A stretch of DNA of 64,000 nucleotides from NCBI GenBank assembly GCA_023014485.1, contig JAJOZX010001729.1, positions 682,001 through 746,000 on the forward strand. The letters are read 5' to 3'. The notes beneath the pieces were generated by a model. The model was not told where the DNA came from and searched no databases. It saw only the letters and a list, made by a program, of their open reading frames with translations. The translations under genes were made by a program, and so were the position numbers. How positions within the stretch are numbered: the first letter of the stretch is position 1; every line of letters starts with the position of its first letter. Below are positions 32,591-42,096 of this stretch, in pieces. This DNA comes from Bathynomus jamesi (taxonomy: Eukaryota > Arthropoda > Malacostraca > Isopoda > Cirolanidae).

Positions 32591-32639
32591 AAGGCATAAC
32601 AATAAACAACATTGCATCATTCTTTTTATTATAAATATA

Positions 32640-32701
32640 TAGAAAATAAATATACATTTGAGGAATATGCGTATAACAGAAATATATACACACAATTATG
32701 G

Positions 32702-32733
<32 letters not shown>

Positions 32734-33070
32734 AATATACATTTGAGGAATATGCGTATAACAGAAATATATACACACAATTATGGATATATATATATAT
32801 AAAATAAAATATACATTTCATATACATTTCAATATGTACATAACAGAAATATATACACATAATTATATATAAATAAATATACATTTCATATACATTTCAA
32901 TATGTACATAACAGAAATACACACACACACAAATGGTGATATATAAATAAAATATACATTTCATATACACTTCAATATGTACATAACAGTACAGGAGAAA
33001 TATCAAGCAAAATATATATATATATATATAAACACAAATCAATAGAAATATGCGTATAATCAAAATATAT
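32640..33070. repeat. Degenerate tandem repeats, AT-rich
   Basis: Repeats of about 80 bp combine AAATATACATTTCATATACA, TTCAATATGTACATAACAG, AAATATATACACACA and (TA)n. Roughly five copies lie between the left subterminal array and the first Polinton gene. The long open frames here translate only to Tyr/Ile-rich low complexity and are not genes. Confidence 0.85.
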
Positions 33071-33077
33071 ATACAAT

Positions 33078-33425
33078 TCACTTTTTTTTCAAAATACTAA
33101 AATCGGTCTTAATCGAGTTTACAATTACATCATTATTGCTCTGCATTACGCAGTCTATGCGGCTTAATAATATTTCACCGCTTAAAGTATAGGGAAACCT
33201 GTATTCGATATGAATGGCTTTCATATCGTTCAGTACTATTTTTGTCCCCACTTTACAACCGGTTGGCAAGTCATCTTTAAATACGTCTAGAATACAATCA
33301 AAAGCACGCACAAAGAGTTCATCGTTAGCTACATTATTAAACGCAAGTTTATAAGAATGCTTTTCCAATCGAGGGTTTATTTCTACCGACTCGAGCTTTT
33401 CAATCGTGAACTCTTCACTCAACAT
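33078..33425 (-). CDS. Polinton leftward protein, unknown (115 aa)
   Basis: This is an open frame of 115 codons from ATG at 33,425, ending in a basic ILKKK tail. It overlaps the end of the 248-aa upstream gene by 11 bases (33,415-33,425), which suggests a shared leftward transcript. The sequence is mixed alpha/beta in character with no motif I recognise (KLAFNNVANDELFVRAFDCI; HIEYRFPYTLSGEILLSRID). It is the most distal leftward gene before the left repeat array. No signal peptide or membrane segment is seen. It is likely an early/accessory gene of this element; the function is unknown. Confidence 0.6.
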   Translation of the reverse strand: MLSEEFTIEKLESVEINPRLEKHSYKLAFNNVANDELFVRAFDCILDVFKDDLPTGCKVGTKIVLNDMKAIHIEYRFPYTLSGEILLSRIDCVMQSNNDVIVNSIKTDFSILKKK

Positions 33426-34161
33426 AACGGCAATTGAAATAATCTTCTAAATCGTTACGGCAACTGCGCGTTATATAAAGAAATAGTTCTTCAGGGTGAA
33501 CGGTGTAGGTGAGCTCAGCCTTGTACCGATCAATTGCTTTGTACCAAAGTTCATGGTATTTCAAAGAGTCTAAACTTTTTAAATAAACATCCAGCACTAG
33601 ACCATTCTCACCAGTCCTACACTCGGTAAACCCATCGAGCAGAGCAGTGTATGCGTATTCAAGAACTGTATCAAAATAAAGCATATCCGTAACACGCGCG
33701 TCTAATATAGGTTTCAGTTTACGGAATCCGACGATTTCAAACATTCTGTCGAGGATGAAACGGTTTCGCGTAGGAATAAGAGCGTTATTATCAGAAGCAT
33801 TCTTCCACATCAGCCTTATATCAATGCATGGCCGATCGTTATTTATACACAACGTACATACAACGGCGTATGAGGGCGCGTCACTAATCTGCTCTCTTCT
33901 TGTACCTACGTTAGCAGGTATTTTATAACGATCTTCACACCACTTATCAACTATCACAAAGATTCTATTCATCTCCTCGATACTTAAATAAACCCGTTTG
34001 TTTGTCGGTCTACATTCCGTTTCCAGTACATAGCTAATGGTACCGGAATTACGCCTGAACACGCGCAACGATTTCGTCACGGACACATCGTACGAGGCGT
34101 TGAGAATGCTGCTCAAAGGAAGTTCCATCGTATTCGAGGAGCGCACGTCTACTCGGTTCAA
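33415..34161 (-). CDS. Polinton leftward protein, unknown (about 245 aa)
   Basis: An open frame without interruption, with Met at 34,161 and a second Met 11 codons on. A central segment, RIFVIVDKWCEDRYKIP, resembles IMSLVDGWCDKRYYVML in the next gene upstream. In both, a hydrophobic strand is followed by WC(E/D)(D/K)RY. Secondary-structure style is alternating strands and helices. No nucleic-acid or protease motif is visible and there is no membrane segment. I infer that it and its neighbour are diverged duplicates in the early region; the role is unknown. Confidence 0.65.
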   Translation of the reverse strand: MNRVDVRSSNTMELPLSSILNASYDVSVTKSLRVFRRNSGTISYVLETECRPTNKRVYLSIEEMNRIFVIVDKWCEDRYKIPANVGTRREQISDAPSYAVVCTLCINNDRPCIDIRLMWKNASDNNALIPTRNRFILDRMFEIVGFRKLKPILDARVTDMLYFDTVLEYAYTALLDGFTECRTGENGLVLDVYLKSLDSLKYHELWYKAIDRYKAELTYTVHPEELFLYITRSCRNDLEDYFNCRYVE

Positions 34162-34327
34162 GCTCTGAGATAACTATGAGCCGTGTGAGGCACAGGCAGG
34201 AACGGTTCGACGGGCGGCTGACTCGATGATACGTGAATGGGCATGTTCGTACGACTCGAATTGTTGCACATATTTGTTTTTCCGTTTCGTCACTACCAGC
34301 CTACGCACTTTGGATAAGAACTAGGCG
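34162..34327. promoter_or_regulatory. Intergenic gap between two leftward Polinton genes
   Basis: A 166-bp GC-richer gap, noncoding on both strands, presumed to hold leftward promoter signals for the 248-aa gene. No clear TATA box is visible. Confidence 0.3.
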
Positions 34328-34918
34328 CTAATCATCTCCACACTCCGGCGCACTATTTGAGAGGAACATATGCTCATATTTTTCCTTTCTACCCATCAAA
34401 CGATACTCGTCTCTAAAATCTGTTAAAAACTCACGCATGGCACTAGCCACAACCTCACTATGAACCTCATCATGATATACGTTAATATAGTGATAAAAAC
34501 ACCTAAGATTGTCCATGATCACGAGATTCACATTTTCAGACGTAGGGTATGAGTAATCGACATGGTGTAGCATGACGTAATACCGCTTGTCACACCACCC
34601 ATCCACAAGGCTCATTATCCATACCTGCTGCTTCTCTTCTGCACGCGTTGTTTCTTTTACTTCACGGTGTATGTGAGACTTTATAAAGTTTAGCCCTGCA
34701 GCATACTTCAGCACATCGTCTGTGCAACGAAAGCCTTCAACAGTCTCACCAGAACATCCGTAGAGTATTTGTACATCTTGGAACTTCGCACAATCCAATG
34801 TGGCTTTAAAAGAGGCATAGGAGGGGGGAATAGGAAGTTTTTCGGTATCCACCACATCCTCACACTTTACTGAATACCATTTCATAAACGTTGTGCAAGC
34901 AATATTAAAGGTAGCCAT
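34328..34918 (-). CDS. Polinton leftward protein, unknown (196 aa), paralogue of its neighbour
   Basis: I place the start at the ATG at 34,918 (MATFNIACTTFMKWYSV). The longer open frame reaching 35,218 runs through a (GT)n microsatellite and a GC-box-like AAGCTCCGCCC and is not convincing protein. The protein contains VDGWCDKRYYVMLHHVDYSY, similar to the WCEDRY region of the adjacent gene. It ends in charged residues (SAPECGDD). No known domain is recognised. It lies directly downstream of the polymerase gene on the same strand. Confidence 0.6.
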   Translation of the reverse strand: MATFNIACTTFMKWYSVKCEDVVDTEKLPIPPSYASFKATLDCAKFQDVQILYGCSGETVEGFRCTDDVLKYAAGLNFIKSHIHREVKETTRAEEKQQVWIMSLVDGWCDKRYYVMLHHVDYSYPTSENVNLVIMDNLRCFYHYINVYHDEVHSEVVASAMREFLTDFRDEYRLMGRKEKYEHMFLSNSAPECGDD

Positions 34919-35189
34919 TTCAATATACGTCTGATCTGAATACACGTCTGATCTCTCGGGCTTACTGCGGTCGACTGACCACGCAGGGACTCCCAGATAG
35001 TAGCATGACTCACGCAGTGGGCGGAGCTTAGAACTTTCACCTACACACACACACACACACACACACAGGAGAAAGTGAAACGCTATTTGATTTATTGAGA
35101 TATTCATATATTTACAAATACGATTCGAGATATTCAAGTTATATATACAAATAGATACGATTATATACAAGACGTGTGAGTTAGAAGCA
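34919..35189 (-). promoter_or_regulatory. Spacer after the polymerase gene: (CA)n tract and GC box
   Basis: The stretch contains (CA)n at about 35,042-35,067, followed in the leftward direction by AAGCTCCGCCC. The same 11-mer core appears inverted at 46,290-46,300, close to the TATA box of the right-arm gene. It probably holds control elements for the leftward unknown genes. Confidence 0.4.
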
Positions 35190-38100
35190 TCATTGGTATC
35201 CAAAGGGTACGGTATCATAGGTGCCAGGTAACTGGTAACGTTTCCTATAGGTGTTACGGCACACCATCGTACCCCTAAGTTCCTTCACGCCTCCCAGCTT
35301 CTGCGCCCGAAAATTGTGGGTGCCTACAATTAGTTGGTGAGGTTCCAAACATACTAGATCCTTCAACGACTCAAAGTTAACAACCTCCCGATTCGCATGG
35401 TTGAGCGTAATACCCTTTGCCTTCACGATATATTTCATTTCATCCCCTACCCTGACCCGTACCCCATAAGTCTTAGGTCCTGTTGAGATAAAAGAGTCGG
35501 CGTATGCGTCGTCCCCATACTCATCCTTGATCTCATCAGTGAGCTCGCCGAGGAACTCCCCAATAGCGGGCATGTAATCACCCTCCCTCTCTGTGAATAT
35601 CACGCTATCTGTATCGGCATACAATACTCTCCGCCCAAGAGAATGCAATAGACCCCAAAGTTTTATACGGGCGTAGGCTGTTGTGAAGCTCGCCACAGGT
35701 ATGTTTGTAACCCTTGAGGTATCTGTGGCAAATTCAGTGTTGTTGTACTTTATTACGTAAGTATTACCTACATTCACGATCTCCATGACCTCTTTATCGG
35801 GGGCATTGGCATAATCCCAGACATCGCTATAACTTTGTGCCAAATGAATGTTCCCTCTGCCGGTATTCTGCGCAAATTTTCCCCATAGACTGTTTAGACA
35901 CAATTTGCACTAAAGCGCTTGCCAGGATTCTTTACAATTTGGACACGATCAAGTTGTATACCTTCGCGGTCGCGGTAACGTTGAATATAGGCAGACTTTT
36001 CATCTTCGGTATCAACTCCTCGCGGATACCCTGATGCTTCAACCTTATCCTTCAAAAAGGCGTTTATATATGGTGTGAAAAGGTTGGGGAGCTTCTGAAA
36101 CCTCCACACCTCGTGTATCTTCAGTATTCTATAACCATGGCGTACGGCTAGGGCCAGCTCAGGACTTGTATATACGCCTCTGATCTTACGCTGGTGGGGT
36201 ATATGGTTACATTCGCCGTTATCCTCTTCCGCGCACTTCACGCACAGGGGAAACATGAGCTTGTCGTCGATAACGACAGGTAAGATCGGCATCCATAAAT
36301 TGCGTGGGGGGAGTACGTCTACGAAAGAGAGCCCAAAGTAATGATCATTCAAATTTTTTGAAAATTCATTGATGGATGGTAGGCTAGGCCCCACCAGTTT
36401 CTCAGGAGCGCCCACGGGGTACGGATTGCTCTTCATCACGTATGGGTATAAAGAACAGAAATCGTAGTAATGGAGCTTCACGCCCTCCGTAGGTGGGAAG
36501 TATAGTCTGAAAGGATTTGTACGTCCTCCAAACAAGCTATCACCACATTTGAGAGGATCCAGCACCATTGAACGCTTGATCGTTTTTATTTCCTCACGGT
36601 ATACATCGTCTGTCTCCATCCGTGCATCATATTCATGCTCCCACAAGACTTTGTGAGTGAACTGTGATCCTATAAGTTGATCGCGGGTGCGGGTCGATGC
36701 AAGACAGTCGGCAGGAGACCTACCGTTGATATCTCCGGTGACTCCGCACTCAGGACGGGGGCATCCATGCCACCAGCAACCGTTAAAGGAGTACACAGTC
36801 TTCACACCAGTGACACGGTTTTCACTTAACCCATCAACCCAAAAAACACGTCCATTAATCTTAATGGGTACTTCACCCGTGTTGCGGGCGTGCTTTATGT
36901 ATACACCTGTTTGTTGCTGCAGGTGTATGAGCCAGTAAATAGCCTTGTGTCCGTAACTGCGGGGTTGTTTCGGTGAATAATGGCTAAGGTGTCTTTAGGC
37001 ATGAAGTTATTCTTGAACACCGTAAAACATAATGATGCGATGGTGGTTGCGACTTGCAGTGGATCGCATTTGAAACGGGCTATGTACATACTTCTAAAGG
37101 CCTGGAAACATACTCTAAGCACGCGCACATCATTCACGCAATAACGCTCACATTCATCAGCTATATTATAAGGGTTACTTTCATTAAAACTGTCGTAGTA
37201 TCGATCAAAGTCTTCACGTTCATCCATGCAGTCAAAATAATGTTTGGGGGGTGGTGGGCCTACGTAGTTTAAAGTCTCGCTGGTGAGGAAAGTGTATGGG
37301 AAGTATCCTTTGGAAACTTCAGCTGCTACTCCCATCACCTTGGGTAGCTTTGCTAATTTACAAGGTGTGAATAATAAAGTATCTTTAAATTGTACATTGC
37401 CTCTTATCTGCATCTGTATTAATTTGTTGCCTCTTTTCAATGGATCACCTGTAAATATCTCAGAGGATTCGTGTTCAAGCAACTCCTTATAAAGGAACTG
37501 CGTGTCAAACTTTGCCCCGTTATGGGCGAGAATATACACAGTCATTTTTTTGAACTTGTCGGCTAACTTGACAATATAGGACACAAATAGTTTCACAGGA
37601 CTATCGCTGACATTCGTTTTAAAAACGTTTGTCCGTTTACCGCATTTGGGGCACTCGTCACATTCGATACCCATACACTCATCACAGATGGTCTGGCTCA
37701 CAAGTAAATGTGGAATTACCTCTTTGGTTTCAGCGTTCGTATATGTTTCTATATCGTAGTACACAGTTATACAAGGGTTTTTTTAGGCTTAGCATCTTTC
37801 ATATAACACACATGCTTTACTCCATCCGCCTTATATTCCTCCTGGCATGTAGGACAGTGAATTACGTCGCACTTGTGCTTAAATTTTCCCCAATTATCCA
37901 TTGTGTGAAACATACCACATTCACAGATTCTCATTTTCCTGCACGTACCAATTGATTTATGGAGATCAAAGCAGCTATTATTGAAAAATGTGCGTCTACA
38001 CACATCACAGTCTCTCTTCTCAACTACACGGCTTTCACATTTGGTGCTTTTACACTGCTCACATACCATGTGACATTCTTTACAATGTCTCACTATATCA

Positions 38101-38440
38101 TCCGCAAACTCGAGGCACCCCTTACACAAATCATGATGTCTCCCATATTTTCGACTTTTGTCATAACTCGCGTAAAGCCCCCTTATATTACGGATGGGGA
38201 GATACGTTGTTCCTGACAATCCTAAAATAAGTAGGGGCCTTGTACGATCTCTCACACAGCTTTTAAAAACATACACAGTCCGGCGGCGATCATCCAAACC
38301 AAATATAACTATGCGCACATTCATTTCCTGTTCTACCTTTCTCAGCTCTTCAGGACCCATATTACAGTCAAATTCAAGTTCACAGTCTACAGCTAGTTTA
38401 CGGGCACGCTCAACGATCGTAGGCAGCCAAATTTTTTAGT
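35190..38440 (-). pseudogene. POLB: Protein-primed DNA polymerase B, broken by frameshifts
   Basis: On the minus strand the parts run N to C. A cysteine-rich region with many CxxC pairs covers 38,360-37,767. The 3'-5' exonuclease follows, with YYDIETY (Exo I, about 37,755), HNGAKFDTQF (Exo II, about 37,506) and ERYCVNDVRV (Exo III, about 37,140). The polymerase domain has HYYDFCSLYPYVM (motif A, about 36,455), KLCLNSLWGKFAQN (motif B, about 35,890) and LYADTDSV (motif C, about 35,615). All catalytic motifs are conserved. The gene lies in four frames, broken near 37,775 (at a 7-base A run), 36,895 and 35,900. Total coding length, about 1,050 codons, fits Polinton polymerases, which replicate the element from a terminal protein. 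Motif order makes the assignment secure. Confidence 0.95.
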
Positions 38441-38916
38441 CCGTGTATTTTGTACAGTAAATACGTGCTAAGAGTACTGCTATAAAGCCGCACCAATCGA
38501 CGTTTATATGCCTTCGGTAAATTTAGTTGGAGAATTGAAGTTAAGAGTGTACGGTATGGCACTATGACCGCAACACGGAATACACGGTCAATATTTACGT
38601 GAAGTTGTCCATATTGAAGGCTATACTACTTTGGACGGCTTGCATTATACGCCCTAAATATATATTCTACATCTTCAGCAGCCAACGTCTGAACGGTACT
38701 ATCACCCAATAATCGTCTACATCACCGTCATCTGACCCGAACCCAAAGGACAGACTCGTCCTGACCTCACGCTCGTCGCGATCTGAAGAGCAAACTTATA
38801 ATATGCTTACTACCCTGCGTATCCCGCGCTCAATCCATTGCTATACATGACTCTAGGGTCGACCCTGACTCTATACCGATTTCTAGTCAAGGCGGGGGTG
38901 GGGGCTGCGGATCGCA
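38441..38916 (-). pseudogene. Likely frame-broken 5' part of the polymerase gene
   Basis: Minus-strand frames here give protein-like stretches, for example HVNIDRVFRVAVIVPYRTLL, then LPKAYKRRLVRLYSS (about 38,610-38,480), and SDDGDVDDYWVIV (about 38,720). They are separated by stops and frame changes and have no clear start ATG. Polinton polymerases carry a poorly conserved N-terminal extension, so I infer that this is its decayed remnant. The alternative is a separate small leftward gene. Confidence 0.4.
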
Positions 38917-39283
38917 CTAACTCGAACGTAATAACATCCTCAACAGAACGGGGGGCGGAATTAGTGGTATATTAGGTGCTGCTGATGGGGGCCCTGTTGC
39001 GTAGGAGGGTTGGGGATCTATTATTGTAGACTTAACAGAACGGGGGGCGGAATAAGGGGGTATATTAGGTGCTGCTGCTGGGGAGGTTGTTGCGTAAGAG
39101 GTTGAGGGTTGGGGGTCTGCTGCAACAGGTACGTATTTCGGCCGCTTTATACCTGATGTGGGGTTCTCATACCTCCGCTTTGGACGTGCAACCTGTATCG
39201 CTGGTGAGGGTTCAGGGGAGGAGATCACAACTACACTGTCATCGTCATCCGTAATGATAGGGTGCTCTACCTCATCGTCGGTT
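38917..39283 (-). CDS. Proline-rich leftward protein with SUMO-interaction-like motif (exon)
   Basis: The minus-strand frame extends upstream of the first potential start to about 39,283. There a good 3' splice site (pyrimidine-rich TTATATTTCTTCTCCCACAG) precedes AACCGACGATGAGG, so this may be a second exon whose first exon I cannot place. The translation has DDEVEHPIITDDDDSVVVIS, an acidic run followed by VVVI that fits a SUMO-interacting motif. A basic KRRYENP/KRPKYVP pair, a likely nuclear signal, follows. Two copies of a repeat then occur, PQPS-YAT-(S/G)P-(A/S)AAPNIP followed by prolines. No enzyme motif is present. Confidence 0.5.
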
Positions 39284-39298
39284 CTGTGGGAGAAGAAA

Positions 39299-39305
39299 TA
39301 TAAGG
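39299..39305 (+). promoter_or_regulatory. TATA-like element before the packaging ATPase
   Basis: TATAAGG lies about 60 bp upstream of the ATPase start codon at 39,368, at the divergence point between leftward and rightward genes. It is a plausible TATA box of the rightward late block. Confidence 0.4.
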
Positions 39306-39367
39306 ATCAGCACTCAAAATTTGTAATATTTTGTAAATGACCCACTTAGGAGTGTGACGTGTTAGAA

Positions 39368-39997
39368 ATGGACTCTGTAGAAAAATTCAGATTCACGAGC
39401 CCATCCACATGTATTATATCTGGACCTACAGGATGTGGTAAAACTGTGTTTATGCTTAAAATCATTAAAGAAAAGGGCGAGATGTTCTCGAAATTTGTGC
39501 ATAAAGTTATATGGTGCTATTCGACGTATCAATCAGTGTTCAACGAGTACCAAGATGATATTTTGTTCCACAAAGGTGTATATGACGTTAATTCGCTAAA
39601 GGGAACTGAACATACAATCATTGTAATTGACGATCTCATGTTGGAGATGGATAAAACGTTTGCCGAGACATTTACAGTATACTCCCACCATCTTAACATA
39701 AGCGTGTTCTTCATCAATCAGAATCTATTTTTCAAAAATAGATACATGCGCGATGTGTCGTTAAATACGCAATATCTAGTCTTATTCGCGCAACGTAGAG
39801 ATGTATCACAAATTGGGGTATTAGCCAATCAAATGTTCCCGAATCAGCGTAAGGAGTTTTTGGAAGTTTATAAAGAAGCTACAAGCACGCGTTACGGATA
39901 TTTGCTTTGCGACCTTCATCCGCGAAACACGTTTAGAGTGCTTCTGCGAACGAATATATTTCCAAACGAGCCTGAAACGGTGTATATTCCAGAATGA
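39368..39997 (+). CDS. ATP: Polinton genome-packaging ATPase (FtsK/HerA type)
   Basis: The start is taken at the first ATG (MDSVEKFRFTSP); the frame is open three codons further upstream only through a non-ATG. Walker A is GPTGCGKT (residues 19-26). Walker B is IIVIDD (84-89). A sensor-like VFFINQN lies at about residue 115-121. At 209 residues it has the usual size for Polinton ATPases, which are thought to pump DNA into the capsid. The stop overlaps the next start as ATGA, so the two are tightly coupled. The frame is intact, with no substitution in catalytic motifs. Confidence 0.93.
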   Translation: MDSVEKFRFTSPSTCIISGPTGCGKTVFMLKIIKEKGEMFSKFVHKVIWCYSTYQSVFNEYQDDILFHKGVYDVNSLKGTEHTIIVIDDLMLEMDKTFAETFTVYSHHLNISVFFINQNLFFKNRYMRDVSLNTQYLVLFAQRRDVSQIGVLANQMFPNQRKEFLEVYKEATSTRYGYLLCDLHPRNTFRVLLRTNIFPNEPETVYIPE

Positions 39998-40317
39998 CAA
40001 AGAGACTAAAGAAATACCATGAATTAATAAAAATCTATCATCGACTGCCCCGGGCAATGCAGCAGATGTTTATTAAAAATATCGACGCCGACTTTTTAAA
40101 ATGCATCTGTGAAATCTGTCTTAACGTTATAAATTGCAATGTATCAATGAAAACCCATCAGAAGGCTCGCCTACGCCGCTACAAGAACATAATACGTACA
40201 CTCGCTCGTAAAAGTCAAACTGTAGCGAAGAAAAAACGAGTTATTGTGCAAACAGGAGGGTCATTTCTCCCCATCTTATTTTCAGTTTTGGGCCCTTTAC
40301 TGACTAGATTAATATAA
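39994..40317 (+). CDS. Small basic Polinton protein with hydrophobic tail (107 aa)
   Basis: The start overlaps the ATPase stop by 4 bases (ATGA). It is highly basic (KTHQKARLRRYKNIIRTLAR; VAKKKRVIV), then QTGGSFLPILFSVLGPLLTR, an amphipathic/hydrophobic C terminus. It has a C-x2-C pair (CICEIC). Small basic proteins with a GGF(L/I)P hydrophobic end are common in Polinton late blocks and may be core or membrane-active proteins; this is inference. The frame is complete. Confidence 0.75.
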   Translation: MTKRLKKYHELIKIYHRLPRAMQQMFIKNIDADFLKCICEICLNVINCNVSMKTHQKARLRRYKNIIRTLARKSQTVAKKKRVIVQTGGSFLPILFSVLGPLLTRLI

Positions 40318-40940
40318 TGAAGAAAGTGGTAGTGATTCCCCACGAGGTGTACGCTTCACTGCAAAGAGACACGGATCTAGATCCCCGTAAAAGCAGACTT
40401 AAAAGAATGGAAAGCGAATTGTTAGCCCTATTAAACAGTGAAAAAACACCTGATGAGAAAAGAATCTTATACCAAGAAGCTCTGCAGAAATTTCTTCACG
40501 AGTACGAAAATTATAAGAGCCCTACGGAGATTCCTGTGGTTATTAGGCACAGCACGGGGGACGATGGCGACATAGGACCTGTACCCGACGATACAGCTGA
40601 TCAACCAAAAAGATTAGCCACACAACATATCGAACATGTATTAAAAAATACCCTCCCACTTACATTGAGGAGTAAAGGCTTAAGTCTTTATAATCTATTG
40701 AATGAGGATCCCGCCATACAATGGACCGATACAGGGGAGATCATTGTGGAAGGATCAAAGGTACAGGGATCGAATATCGTAGACATTGTCCATGATCTGG
40801 TGAGAAAGTGGGATAGGCCATCACCATCAGGATGGAAGCATATTAAAGCAAGACTACAACAAATAAATGTCCCTAAAACGTTGATAGGAAATCTGAACAG
40901 GTTAAAAGACTTGGAACACGCAACGCCTGTGCACAATTGA
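40317..40940 (+). CDS. Conserved Polinton late-block protein, unknown (207 aa)
   Basis: The start and the previous stop share one base (TAATG). The N-terminal third is helical and charged (KSRLKRMESELLALLNSEKT; possible coiled coil, residues about 20-65). The C-terminal third has IQWTDTGEIIVEGSKVQGSN, then a helical DLVRKW-P-P-GW region. A protein of this two-part design recurs beside Polinton ATPases and integrases, but I know no function. The frame is intact, with no membrane segment. Confidence 0.75.
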   Translation: MKKVVVIPHEVYASLQRDTDLDPRKSRLKRMESELLALLNSEKTPDEKRILYQEALQKFLHEYENYKSPTEIPVVIRHSTGDDGDIGPVPDDTADQPKRLATQHIEHVLKNTLPLTLRSKGLSLYNLLNEDPAIQWTDTGEIIVEGSKVQGSNIVDIVHDLVRKWDRPSPSGWKHIKARLQQINVPKTLIGNLNRLKDLEHATPVHN

Positions 40941-41026
40941 AGCGCCGTCACCCCCTGCGGTAACACCTTTGAAGAGGAGCAAGAAGAGGTTAAACCAACC
41001 CTACCCACTGCCTCTAAAATACGCAA

Positions 41027-42088
41027 ATGGCTAACGTATTAACTAAACGTTATTATGACATTTCTACCCCATCCTCTTACGGCGGCGTAGATAGACTGCA
41101 CGTTTACGGAGTAGGAAAAAAAGATGTTGAAAGATTTTTGAGGGAGCAGGACGCTTATACGCTTCATAAGCCTGTGAGAAAAAGGTTTAAAACAGCCAAG
41201 ACAACGGCTTCCTCGATTGATTCTATTTGGCAAGCAGATTTAACAGACATGCAAAGATATTCTGTGTATAACGATGGTTACCGCTACATTCTATTCATAA
41301 TAGACGTATTCTCTAGATATCTGTGGCTAGTTCCTCTGAAAAATAAATCACCTGAAACAGTTGCTAAAGCCACCAAAACGCTAATGTTAAAAGAAAACAG
41401 GGTTCCTGGCTATTTTTGTACGGATATGGGGAAGGAGTTTATAGGCCGTGCTTTTCAGAATATGTTGACAGAGTTTAATATCAGCTATTACACAACCAAT
41501 TCTATACATAAGGCTTCTTTAGCTGAAAGAGTTCAGCGCACCATAAAGGAACGCATGCACCGTTATTTTACACATAAAAACACATACAGATTTCTAGACA
41601 TTCTGGAACCATTGGCATCATCCTACAACCGCTCACACCATCGCACGATTGGGGCAACACCTAACGAAGTTTTAGAAAGAGGTACGCTCCCGAGAAGAGA
41701 TGGACCACCACCACCACCACCACCACCACACTCTGTGCGCTTCAAAATCAATGATTATGTAAGGCTGTCGCGTTCGGGGAATAAATTCGCAAAGGGTTTT
41801 GAGCAAGGATGGACACGCGAGATTTTTAAAGTTAGGGCTGTGAGACCTAAAGGTGTGATAATGATGTATTACATTGAAGATTTGAATGGGGAAGAAATCT
41901 CAGGAGGCTTTTACCGCGAGGAATTGCAGAAAGTTGCGTTTAATTTAGAAAAAAATGTGTTTAAAATTGAGAAAATTTTAGGAAGCAAAGGTTCAGGAAG
42001 GAGAAAAATGTACCTGGTGAAATGGCTAGGGTACCCAGAAAGCTTCAACACCTATATAAAAGCTGATGCAATAATGAAGCTTAAATAG
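41027..42088 (+). CDS. INT: Retroviral-type integrase with C-terminal chromodomain
   Basis: This is the DDE (rve) core: Asp71 in WQADLTDM, Asp133 in CTDMGKEFIG and Glu167 in SLAERVQRTIKE, with 33 residues between the last two. A TIGATPNEVLERG helix follows. A run of eight prolines encoded by CCA repeats (about residues 226-233) separates it from an SH3-like DYVRLSRS...GW region. A chromodomain (KIEKILGSK...YLVKWLGYP..FNTYI, about residues 312-350) ends the protein. The integrase inserts the element, making the 6-bp duplication; chromodomains in related integrases direct target choice. It is fully open. I did not see a clear N-terminal HHCC zinc finger. Confidence 0.95.
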   Translation: MANVLTKRYYDISTPSSYGGVDRLHVYGVGKKDVERFLREQDAYTLHKPVRKRFKTAKTTASSIDSIWQADLTDMQRYSVYNDGYRYILFIIDVFSRYLWLVPLKNKSPETVAKATKTLMLKENRVPGYFCTDMGKEFIGRAFQNMLTEFNISYYTTNSIHKASLAERVQRTIKERMHRYFTHKNTYRFLDILEPLASSYNRSHHRTIGATPNEVLERGTLPRRDGPPPPPPPPHSVRFKINDYVRLSRSGNKFAKGFEQGWTREIFKVRAVRPKGVIMMYYIEDLNGEEISGGFYREELQKVAFNLEKNVFKIEKILGSKGSGRRKMYLVKWLGYPESFNTYIKADAIMKLK

Positions 42089-42096
42089 TATGCAAC

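Noticed and set aside
32520..33081. Tyr/Ile/Cys-rich frames resembling membrane proteins
   Set aside because: Low-complexity translations of AT-rich tandem repeats in the Polinton left arm.
34919..35218. N-terminal extension of the 196-aa Polinton protein
   Set aside because: The extension runs through a (GT)n tract and GC-box-like DNA and overlaps the polymerase stop; the ATG at 34,918 is a better start.
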